Positions 22,863 to 33,500 of a stretch of DNA of 64,000 bases are shown here, one piece after another. Source of the DNA: Piliocolobus tephrosceles (lineage: Eukaryota; Chordata; Mammalia; Primates; Cercopithecidae); assembly GCF_002776525.5 (NCBI RefSeq), contig NC_045439.1, positions 116,157,699 through 116,221,698 on the forward strand. The letters are read 5' to 3'. Every line of letters starts with the position of its first letter. Position 1 is the stretch's first letter. Under the pieces are notes generated by a model. It was not told the DNA's origin. It did not search any database and saw only the letters and a program-made list of their open reading frames with translations. Position numbers and translations under genes: made by a program.

Positions 22863-23981
22863 TGCTATGACAAGAGATAGGCAGGGAAGTTAGCTGTCTT
22901 TCTAAGAAGGTTGTAAAAGGAGAAAGAAAAAGGGAAGCTACTCTTTTACTCAAAACATACATTGGAATTAATGAGTTTCCAGTAGGGAAAAACAGTGCTG
23001 TGTTTACAGCCTGGCACCTTGAGTTTGAAAAGCATCATAGCTATGTTGAATACTTCATGAAATTCATGGCAAAACATATTCACTGATCATATTTTAAGAA
23101 TTCTTTGTAAAGCTTAACAGCTACAAAGAGTTAAACAAATATGGTGCACATTCTTTTGCCCATTGGTGTCAATTAATTGGTGTGCAGGAAAAGTTGCCTC
23201 TCAATATTATTATCATTGTTATAGTCAATATCTCCATCATGAAAAACATCTTTTTAGAGTCTATCATTAATAACTGGTTCCATTCTGCATCCTGTCCAAA
23301 GTCTGTCAAATAATCTGTGCCCTATAGCCCACATTGGGATATCAACCTTGCCTGGGTAAATAAAAATATTCAACCCATTAGAGACAGTTTCTGCCTTGTA
23401 TACAAGAAACTAATAGAAGAATCAAGAATCAAATAAAATATTTATTTATTTCAGGTTTTCTTTTTCTTCTTTGATGGAAGCAGGGAAAAGCTGATAGGAT
23501 CAGAACACTCATTAGCTTTCAGTACTTTTGGTATTCCTTCCATAATTTTCAGGATCATAATCCATGATTAATCTGATGTGATGACCATCAGGAACAAGAA
23601 AAAAGTGCCCCAGTATTGACCCCCCCTCTTTTTATAGTAAAAATGTTCACAATAGGATCTCATTAAATTAAGTTAATTGAGGTTGGGTGAATCTGAATGA
23701 ATGTGAACTATGAATTATGGCAGTTTAAAAATGTGTTACCTTCAAATATCTACAATAACTAAAATGAGGCTTGAAGAGGATATTTTAATGAATAAATAAG
23801 AATACAATAATCAGCTAATCACTTCATATGATAAATAGATGCTTCTGAAGTGTTTTAGGGTGTTGGAAATTTGTTTTTCAAAGTCAAACTATTTTATTAC
23901 TTTCTTTTCACCGTTAACGTGTATGTTGGCATTTTTAGAATAATAAGCTAAACTAACCAAGCAAACAAAAAGAAAAAAATC
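22863..23981. other. Unannotated stretch
   Basis: No interspersed repeat recognised and no credible coding frame. Confidence 0.4.
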
Positions 23982-24029
23982 CTAGTTCTCCTTTAGAATA
24001 TACCACGTGATGGTATATTCTGGAACTAG
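23982..24029. repeat. Hairpin-forming inverted repeat with CACGTG
   Basis: Perfect 11-bp arms 'agaatatacca' (23995-24005) and 'tggtatattct' (24011-24021) surround a 5-base centre. A second, outer pair ('ctagttct' 23982-23989 and 'ggaactag' 24022-24029) matches at 7 of 8. The centre contains the palindromic E-box CACGTG (24004-24009). No known MITE is recognised. Confidence 0.75.
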
Positions 24030-24399
24030 AAATAATGAAGTTTTACTGACATTGCTGTTTGCTTTTCTGTCTAGCTCAAGTTCTTTCAGGTCCTGGGCCC
24101 ATGAGCACATGCTTTCATTTTATTTTGAACAAGTCTTTTTTAGGTGGCATAAGAATACGCATGGTCCACCTTTCTGCCACTTAACATATACAAATTTTCC
24201 TTGCTTCCCTAGTTTTCCAGGGTTGTTTAGAAGCAGGCGATGGTATGCTCCTGGATGCTTGCATTCTGAGGTTCTTGTCTATAGGTGGAGCCGCCTATCT
24301 GGGGTTTGATGAAAACTCTTTCACTGATGATTCTATTTTCACATTTTTAAAAATAATCTCCCAATTAACTGCTTCAATATGTTTATGAAATTTCTAACC

Positions 24400-24900
24400 T
24401 GATAATACCAACAGGCGTAACATTTGGTGGAGATATTTTGATGTGAGCGGAGCTGGTAGTGGTAATACAGCAATAATTGCCGGCTCATTTACGGACTATT
24501 TAGGTCGTGCAGTGAGCCAGATGAGAACAGCTAATGAGCACAGCTTCTTGCTGTAATTAGTCAAACAGTGGTGGCTCACAGATGATTTACAGTTTGCAAA
24601 AAAAATCTGTGTATTTACTGAAGTGCTTATGTATTCTGTAAAGTTGTGACAAAGTAACAACTTGGGGATGTTGTGCTTTCTGCTCCCACATATTCTTCAG
24701 AGAGATTAAACAATAATGCTATCAGCACCCACAGCTTTGGCGCAAGTGATAGGCGGCTTTAGGTTTTCTCTTTGCTTATTTCTCACCCAGGGTTTCTTTC
24801 ACCTTCCCACAATGTCTTTCACATGCCTCTTTAACAATGTGGTAGGTACAACGAAGCATCTCTCCGGCTTTTTCATCGTGCTTGCCATAGAGTGAGATTG
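24400..24900. promoter_or_regulatory. Candidate conserved noncoding element
   Basis: A repeat-free block that keeps several CpGs (24448, 24481, 24492, 24506) and more downstream, in a CpG-poor setting outside any Alu. It contains homeodomain-type motifs 'caataattgc' (24471-24480), 'ctaatgagc' (24531-24539) and 'taattag' (24554-24560), with two 'gtgagc'/'ggctcac'-type segments between. No coding potential. Regulatory function is inferred only from composition. It could be ordinary unique DNA. Confidence 0.3.
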
Positions 24901-25405
24901 TTGGGGGCTGTTATGGCTCTTCTTTGGTAGTCAGATTTTAAAAACTCCAGGCAGGTGGGTAAGCATCTCAAATAGCTGCAGAATATAGTGCCCTGTCTTT
25001 AAAAGGTCCATTCTATGTTTCCGGAGAAGACTGAGGTCAGAAAGCTATCCCATATCAAGTAGAAAGTGAACCAATTATTGCAGATTTGGAGGGGGGTCTC
25101 AATTTGGAAAGTATTTTGCTAATGAAAAAATTGGTCTGGGGTTGCCCTTGGTTTTGGAATTAAGCCAGAGGCAGGACTTTAAATCTCTGTGATTGATTAG
25201 CCTAAATGCTCTCAAGGAAAGACAGTGCTGCCATTTCTCTTGAGAATCTTTGTATTTCTCCTTAATGTCTCTTCTTGCAATCAGGTAAATTTATTTTTAT
25301 TCTGCTTTTGGAAGAAATAACTTATTAATATATTTGGTCAAACTTAAATGTTGCCAGCCTGCATGGTAACCACACTCTGACCACTATGGCTGCCAGAACC
25401 CTGTG
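24901..25405. other. Unannotated stretch
   Basis: No repeat or gene recognised. Confidence 0.4.
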
Positions 25406-25710
25406 TTTTTTAAATAATTTTTTTAGAGACAAGGTCTCACTTTGTTGCTCAGGCTGGAGGGCAGTGGCACAATCATGGCTCACTACAGCCTTGAACTCCT
25501 GGGCTTGAGCAGCCTGCAGGTCTACAGGCACACACTACTGCACCTGGCTTAATGTTTTCTTTTTCCTTTTTTTTTTTTTAGAAATCGGGGGCGGGGGGGC
25601 CGGCTCTAGCTTTTTTACACAGGCTAGTCTTGAACTCCTGGACTCAAGCAGTCCTCCCACCTTAGCCTTCTGAGTGGTTGGGATTACAGGCATGAGCCAC
25701 TGCAACTGGC
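25406..25710 (-). mobile_element. AluJ-like, antisense
   Basis: A reverse-oriented, diverged dimeric Alu: 'agagacaaggtctcacttt', 'cttgaactcctgggcttgag', a T-rich linker, then 'cttgaactcctggactcaag' and 'catgagccactgcaactggc'. The left part of its second monomer carries an unusual G-run at about 25587-25600 ('gggggcgggggggcc'). Overlapping antisense frames are Alu-derived. Confidence 0.85.
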
Positions 25711-26750
25711 TCGATTGTGTGTCCTGAAATCTCATTGAAGACAGGTTTTCTTTGTGAATATATCTGATGAGCACTCCAGCAAGAAAAAGCAATGAGAGGG
25801 GATGAGAATCTCTTGGGGTATCTTTGAATCATTTTTTTAAGGTCAAATTTTCAGTTACTTGAGGTCAAACTCTTACTAAAGAATATAGTTCCAAATGGTT
25901 GCTTGTGACTCTTTTTGTTCATAAGTCCAAAGCAACTCTATACAACTGACAGCCCACATCATCTCTTAGTGATGAAGATAATTCATATATTTTGCCCTGA
26001 CTTAGATTTGTATTTACAGTAAGTGAGAAGTGTGTAAGCAGAGGGGTTCTAAACTTATTTGAAAATGGTAAATAGCATTTAAAGGCAAAAACATGGACCA
26101 AAGAAGTATATGAGGAAGTAACAGTGTTTATTGTCAAGGTTAGGCAGAATTAGGAGTAAGGAACTCAGCATGATGACTCCTGGGCCTCTGTTTCTCCAAT
26201 GCAAGAAAATGGGACTGTCTTACTAACACGGCAAGCAACAGAATCAGTTTCATTCTTACTGTTCTGCTCTTACACAATTTGCCATCTTTATATCCTTTCT
26301 TAGGTGCTTACATTAATCACTATTAGTGAATCAACAATGAAAAAAAATCCATCCTCACACCATATTCCAAAGAACAGAGATCATGATTTTTTGTTTTTTT
26401 TGTTTTTTAAAGTAAGTACAAACTGATAGCCATCTCAGGGCAAGTTCATTCTGGAAAGTTTATAACACATAGAATGCTTTGGGTGTAGCCAAAAAGTCAA
26501 AAGGACACTAACACTTTTTGTTGTTGATGAGAAACTGTCAAGTCCTCCTTTCCTAGAAATGTGGTTATTTTGACAGCCTAATGGCATTTACTTATTTATG
26601 AAGGCAGCTTTCTGCCTCACTCTGCCCATGGTAATTCACTCAGCAAACCAAACACTTTATATCCTTCAAGAGGAACAAAAGGAATAATGCCTTGAAATTA
26701 AGTAGCTCAAGAGAGATCTGACCAAATTCTTAGCAGAAACATGGTGCAGC
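25711..26750. other. Unannotated stretch
   Basis: No repeat or gene recognised apart from a short T-rich tract near 26388-26407. Confidence 0.4.
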
Positions 26751-26759
26751 AAACAGTAC

Positions 26760-26945
26760 TCTAAACTTCAGGCCATGGAAATGATATGCTGTGAGCAGGG
26801 AAAGCCTCGCTTTCTTCATCTGTAAAGTGCAGACAATACTAGGTACTGTGAGAAGTTAGGGAAGACGGAGTACCTAACATAGTGCCTGGCATTTAGTAGA
26901 TGTTCAATTAAAAAGTAGCTATTACTGTCATTAGTAATAATTTTT
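26760..26945 (+). repeat. MIR, sense
   Basis: 'tttcttcatctgtaaagtgc', 'agacaatactaggtactgtg', 'catagtgcctggcatttag' and 'tagatgttcaattaaaaag' match the 3' half of MIR in order. Confidence 0.7.
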
Positions 26946-28074
26946 ATTACAGATGTAACTTCCTAGAAAAGCTAGTCACTCACACAAAGTTGCCCAAGTA
27001 CACTTATATGACAGTTGTGCTCATTTAAGAGTTATTAAATATCCTTTGAAATAGGTTATTAAACAAAATGCATGTGGACATAAGGTACACCACTAGAAAG
27101 ACACATTACTTGATGGCCTCTAAGTAAGGAGAAATGTGATTCACACCGCAGAGACTATCTGCAACTAATAATAATAATGAAAATATTTAGGCAAATTTTC
27201 TACTACGCTAACCTTTCAGCACTTTTCTCCTTTACTTTAGTATTTTATGACATTTTACCTTAGAAATAAGTGTTAAACTTAACACTGTTCTTTTAAAAGG
27301 AAGTATGCAATAGATAACTGCCAACTATTTATCATCTACATGCTTGTCCTTTCGACTTCTCTACTGACTGGCTGCATATTTGTATCATTACCTAGAAAAT
27401 ATAGTATCAAGATTCTATTGCTCCAATTAAGAATTGTTGGACAAGTCTGGGGAAAATTTGATGCTGGAGAGAATTTTTCATTTTAATTTATGACAATTAT
27501 GAAATACAAGCTTGGTTATGAATCTTCATGGCAGTTACTTTACTGAGATTAAACTTAACATATGAACATTTATGAGCAAATCCCCTTGGATATTCTCAAT
27601 GTTGTGAAAGACAAAAGTTATTTTTCTTCACATGGGTCTGCTAAGAGTCTGTGAGGCTATTGTGTAATCAACTTAAGCTAGATGAGGAAATGACGCACGC
27701 ACACCCCTAAACAAAACACAGTAAGACATAGTTATGGCATCTTCAAAAATTAATTGAACTTACAGGATATGAGACTAAAAGTCTATTATGAAAAAAATTA
27801 TGAATCTTTACATGGCTAGGATTTTTTAAAAAATTATCTCAAGGAGGTAGTTTTAAAACGCTTGTCAGTGACCATAGAACATTTAATTTGTATGAGAGGT
27901 AACATGTAGTGAAAAAAATAGTGGAAGTAAAATATGCAAAAAAATACTTATCTGAAATTGTTATCAAAGACATGTTAAAAGTAAGGTGCCATTTTGTACT
28001 TATAAAATTGTCAGAAACTTAAGAGGATGTATATTAACTGATATAAATATGTAGAAAAGGATACTTTCATACTT
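26946..28074. other. Unannotated AT-rich DNA
   Basis: No element recognised. Confidence 0.4.
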
Positions 28075-30140
28075 ATTTTTACAGCATTGTTAAAATGTAA
28101 TTGATGTACAATACTGCACATATTTAAAGTATACAACTTGATGAGTTATGACATACCTGTCATACCTGTGAAACCATTGCCATACCAAGATAATGAACGT
28201 ATCTATCACCCCCAAGAGTTTCCTTGTGCCCCTTTGTAATTGATCCATCTCTCCTTCTCTCTCCTCTCCCCAGGCAATTAGTGATCTGCTTTCTGTCACC
28301 ATAAATTAGGTAACATTTTCTGGAATTTTCTATAAATATAATCAAAAAGTAGGTAGTTGTGTATTGTCTCGCTCCTGTCACTCAGTATAATTATTTTAAT
28401 ATTCATCCATGTTGGGTGTATGAATAGTTTTTACTTTTTTACTTTCGTGGTATGGCTATAACACAATTTGTTTACCACCTGATGATGGCCATTTCAGGGT
28501 TTTTTAGACTTTTTAGTTTTTTAGGGGGGTAGGTATATAAAGCTGCTTTGAATGTTAGTGTACAAATCTTTATGTGGATATATGTTTTCATTTCCTGGGT
28601 AAATATGTTAGAGTTGGGCTGGGCGTGGTGGCTCAAACCTGTAATACCAGAACTTTGGGAGACTGAGGCAGGTGGATTGCTTGAGGTCAGGAGTTCGAGA
28701 CCAGCCTGGCAACCATGGCAAAACCCCGTCTCTACTAAAAATGCAAAAATTTGCCAGGCATGGTGGCGAGTGCCTGTTATCCCAGTTACTTGGGAGGCTG
28801 AGGCAGAAAAATCGTGTGAACCTGGGTGGTGGAGGTTGCAGTGACTCAACATGGTACCACTGCATTCCAGCCTGGGCGACAGACTCTGTTAAAAAAAAAA
28901 AAAATTAAAAAAAAATGTTGGAGTTGAATAGAAAGGTCATAGTGTAGGTAGGTATATGTTTAACTTCTGAAGACATTGTCAGGCTGTTTTCCAAAGTGAA
29001 ACTTTTTAGCATATGTTAGAGTTCCAGATGCTCCACATCCATGCTAGCACTTGGTATGATTATTTGGGGTTTTAAAATTTTTTTCTATTTTTAATTTTAC
29101 GTATTATAATAGGTATGTGGTGGTATCTCACTGTGGTTTTATTTTATGTAAGTTCTCCAATGGTGTTATCATTATCAAAATTATTTTAAGTATTCTAAGT
29201 CCTTTGCATTTCCACATATATTTTAGAATCAGCCCAATAAAAAACCCACAGGGATTTTTATTAGGCTTAGATTAAATCCATAGATCAATTTGTGAAGAAA
29301 TAATATCTTGGCAACATAGTGTCTCTCTCCATATATTTAGGTCTCTTTAATTTCTCTCATCAATGTTTTCTACTTTTCAGTGTGTAGGTCTTGTACATAT
29401 TTAGTGAAATATATCTCTAATAATTTTATATTTTTGGTGGCATTATACATTTTTTAGATTGATTTAATTTTAATTTCCAATTGCATTTTGTTGTTATATA
29501 GAAATACAATTAATTTTTCTGTGTTCATCTTGCATCTTGGACTCCTTTAAATTTACTATTAGTTGTTACTTTTGGGACAGATTTGTTAGGCCTTTCTACA
29601 TAGACAATAATGTTGTCTGAAAATAAATATGGTTTTATTTATACCTTTCCAGTCTACATTTAATCTCTCATTGCATTGTTTAGGAACTTCAAGACCATGT
29701 CTATTAGAAATCATATGAGCAGACATTTCTGTTTCATGCCTTATTTTAGGAAGAAAACAGTCAGTTTTTCACCATGAAATATAAAGTTAGCTGAAGCTTT
29801 TTATGTGTATGCTCTTATCAGGTGGATGAAATTTCTATTGATACCTCCTAGTTTGCTGAGAGTTTTTGTCACGAGTGGATGTTGGATTTTGTCATAGGCT
29901 TTTTGTACTTCTATTGAGAGGATCATTTGACTTTTTTTGTCTGTTAATTTTATTAATTACATGGATTGATTTTGATTGTTAAATCAGTCTTGAATTTCTG
30001 AAATAAATTCTACTTGGTTACAATATATGACTCTTTTTTTAGTATAGTTAGATTTGATTTGCTAATATTTGAAGGACTTTTGCATCTATGTTCATGAGGG
30101 ATAATGGTCCGTCATTTCCTTCTTTTATAATGCCATCTGG
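28075..30140 (-). mobile_element. L1M element, antisense, internally deleted
   Basis: Read on the + strand it shows reverse-complement L1 sequence: 'aaccattgccataccaagat', 'cagtataattattttaatat', 'gctgctttgaatgttagtgt', 'gttttccaaagtgaaac' and 'gtggtggtatctcactgtgg' (ORF2 C-terminal and 3' region). After about 29160 it jumps to the reverse-transcriptase part ('attaaatccatagatcaatt', 'tttttgtacttctattgag', 'ttgcatctatgttcatgagg'), so roughly 0.9 kb is missing. It is split by an AluS at 28617-28914 and stops where an LTR begins near 30145. Frames are destroyed. Confidence 0.8.
28617..28914 (+). mobile_element. AluS-like, sense, inside L1M
   Basis: A full-length Alu starting 'ggctgggcgtggtggctc' and ending in an A-rich tail. 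The target duplication is 'atgttagagttg' (28605-28616) and 'atgttggagttg' (28915-28926), with one mismatch. It splits the antisense L1M. Open frames on both strands across it are Alu-derived. Confidence 0.92.
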
Positions 30141-30144
30141 TTTT

Positions 30145-30550
30145 GCAATTGATTCAGGACAAGCAAGCCTCAAAATTGCAGCATACCTTGAAAGGATTCT
30201 TGGCTTTGCCCAGGAAAGAATTCAAAGGTGAGCCAGTGGTTTTAGACAGCAATCTTTTGTTGAACAGTACTGCTCCTTGTGGAGCAGGGCTAACTCATAG
30301 ACAGTGTACCCAAACTGGGCACCTATGGGCTCTTGGCAACTGTATTTACGTATACTTATACAAACTTTCAATTACATGCAAATTAAGGGGCGAGTTATTT
30401 AGAACTTTCTAGGAAAGGAGTGGTGACTTCTGAGTCTGCCAGGGCATTTGTAAACTGTCATGGTGCTGGTGGGAGTGTCTTACGCTAATGAGCAATGAGG
30501 GCAGCTAGAGATAACCTTCATCACCATCTGCTGGTTGCCTATTTTAAAAT
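30145..30550 (-). repeat. ERV-type LTR, antisense
   Basis: It carries LTR-like blocks 'gaattcaaaggtgagccagt', 'ctccttgtggagcagggcta', 'ctttctaggaaaggagtgg', 'gtaaactgtcatggtgctgg' and 'gctaatgagcaatgaggg'. The segment from the 'gtaaactgtcatgg' core to 'ttcatcaccatctg' is clearly related to the LTR at 39935-40561, in the same orientation. No target duplication identified. The family is not named. It separates two L1 blocks. Confidence 0.6.
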
Positions 30551-30564
30551 GAGATAATTAATTT

Positions 30565-33500
30565 GCTGTTGAGTGCAGTTTCTTGTATATTCTACAGCTC
30601 TTGTCAGATGTATAGTTTGAAAATATTTTCTCCCATTCTACAGATTGTCTCTTTAGTCTATTGATTGATTTGTTTGCTGTGCAGAAGCTTTGTAGTTTGA
30701 TGTAATCTCATTTGTCTAGTTTTGGTTTTGTTGCATGTGCTTTTGAAGTCTTACCCACGAAATCTTTGCCTAGGCTGATGTCCTGATGCATTCTCCTGTG
30801 TTTCTTCTAGTTTTTTTATAGTTTTGGGTCTTACATTTAAGTCTTTAATCCATTTTGAGTTGACTTTATGTATGATGAGGTATAGTGGTCCTTTTTTTTC
30901 CTCCTGCATAGAGATATTTAGTTTCTGCAGCACCATTTATTGAAGAGTGTGTCCTTTCCCTAATGTATGTTCTTGGCATCTTTGCCAAAAATCAGTTGAA
31001 TATAAATATACAGATTTATTTCTGGGTTCTTTATCCTGTTTCTTTGGTGTGTTTTTCTGTTTTTATACCAATACCATGGTATTTTGGTTGCTGTAGCTTC
31101 ATAATGTATTCTGAAGTTAAGTAGTGTGATGCCTCCAGCTTTGCTCTTTTTGCTCAGTATTGCTTTGGCTTCTCAGGGTCTCTTGGTGTTTCCATATGAA
31201 TTGTAGGAATTTTTTCTATTTCTGTGAAGAATGTGATTGGTATTTTGATAGTGAACACATTAAATCTATTGATTGCTTTAGGTAGTATGGTCATTTTAAC
31301 TACTAATTTTTCCAGTTCATGATCTTGTGATATCTTTCCATTTTATTTGTGTGTTATCTTTCATTTATTTCATCAGTGTTTTGTAGTTTTCACTATAGAG
31401 CTCTTTTACTTCCATGATTTATTCCTAAATTTAACCATGTCAAAACTGTACTAAATGATATTTCTTTCCTGGTTTATTTTTCAGTCAGTTTGCTGCTGCT
31501 GTATAGAAACAATACTAAATTTTATACTTTGATATTGTATCTTGCAACTGTAAAGAATTTATCAGTTCTGAGGAATTTTTGGTGGCATCTTTAAGTTTTT
31601 ATATATATAAGATGATGTCATCTGTAAACAGGGAAAAATTGACCTCCTCTTTTCCAATTTGGATGCTGTTTTTTTGCTCTTGCCTAATTGCTCTGGCTAG
31701 AACTTCCAGTATTATGTTGAGTAAGAGTACTGAAAGTGGGCATCCTTGTCTTGTTCCAGTTCTTAGAGGAAAAGCCTTTCCCATTCAGTATGATGTCAGC
31801 TGTGGACTTGTCAGATATGTTCTTTGTTTTGTTGAGGTAATTTTTTTCTATACCTATTTTAATGAGAGTTTTTAATCATGAAGCAATATTTAATTTATCA
31901 CATACTTTTTCTGCATCTGTTGAGATGATCTTATGGTTTTTGTCCTTCATTCTATTGATGTAATGTATCACATTTATTGATTTGTGTATGGTGAAGCATC
32001 TTTGCATCCCTGGAATAAATCCCATTTGATCATGATGTATTATCTTTTTGATGTGCTGTTGAATTTGGTTTGCTAGTATTTTGTTAAGGATTTTTGCATA
32101 TATGTTCATCAGGATTATTGGCCTTTAGTTTTCTTTTTTTGTTGTATCCTTGTCTGGTTTTGGTATCAGAATAATTTTGGCCTTGTAGAATGAAAAGAAT
32201 TCTTTCCTCTTCAATTTTTTTTGAAATCATTTGAGAAGAATCGTTGTTAGTTAATTTATAAAGCTTGGTAGAATTCCACAGTAAAACCACCTGGTTCTGG
32301 GATTTTATTTGTTGGGAGACTTTTTGTTAATGACAGTTTCATTACTTCTTATTGGTTTGCTCAGGTTTTCTCTTTCTTCTTGATTCAATCTTGTTAGGTA
32401 ATATGAGTCCAGGAATTTATCCATTTCTTGTAGGTTTTCCACTTTCGTGGCATATAATTGTTCGTAATAGTCTCCAGTGATCCTTTGTGTTTCTGTTATA
32501 TCAGTTGCAATGTCTCTTTTTGTTTCTGATTTTATTTATACAGGGCTTCTCTCTCTTTTTTTCCCTTAGTCTAATGCATGGTTTGTTGATTTTGTTTGTC
32601 TTTTTAAAAAACTCAAGTTTTTCTGTCTTTTTAGTCTCCATATTATTTAGTTGTGTTCCAATCTTTAGCATTTTATTTTTCCGTCTAGTAACTTTGGGTT
32701 TGGTTTGTTCTTTCTTTTCTAATTCTTTGAGCTGTATCATTAGGTTGTTTATCTTAAAAGTTCCCACTTTTTTTGGTGCAGGCATTTATTGCCAAAAATT
32801 TCCCTCAGCACTGTTTTGACTAGATTTCATGGATTTTGATAAGTTGTGTTTCAATTTTCATTGTTTCAATAATTTTTTTGATTTCCTTCTTAATTTCTTC
32901 ATAGACTCATTGGTTATTCAGGAGAATGTTGTTTAATTTTCATGTATTTGTACAGTTTTCAAAATTTTTCTTGTTATTGATATATAGTTTTATTCCATTA
33001 TAGTCTGAAAAGACATTTGATAAGATTTTAATGTTTTTTTAAAACTTGCTGAGACTCGTTTTGTGGCATCATAGATGGTCTATCCTGGAGAATTTTCCAT
33101 ATGCTGATGAGAACAATGCATGTCCTGTGGCAGTTGGATGAAATGTTCTATGAATGTTTGTTAGGTCTATTTGGCCTATTTGCAGATTAAGTCTGAGGTT
33201 TCTTTGCTAATTTTCTTTCTAGATGATTTGTATAACGCCAAAAGTTGGGTGTCAAAGTCTCCAGCTGTAATAGTATCAGAGTAAATCTCTGTAGCTCTGT
33301 TATTGGCTTTATATATCTAGGTGCTCTGGTGTTGAATGCATACACACATTTATATGTACAAGTGTTACATCTTTTTAGTGAACTGATATGTTATGATTAC
33401 ATAATAACTTTTTGGTCTCTTTTTATGTTTTTTGACTTAACGTATATTTTGTCTGATACAAGTATAGCTATTCCTACACACTTTGGGTTTCTGTTTGCTT

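Noticed and set aside
28472..28865. Antisense open frames of 85-126 codons
   Set aside because: They cover an AluS and its L1M flank; the peptide pattern is the usual translated Alu.
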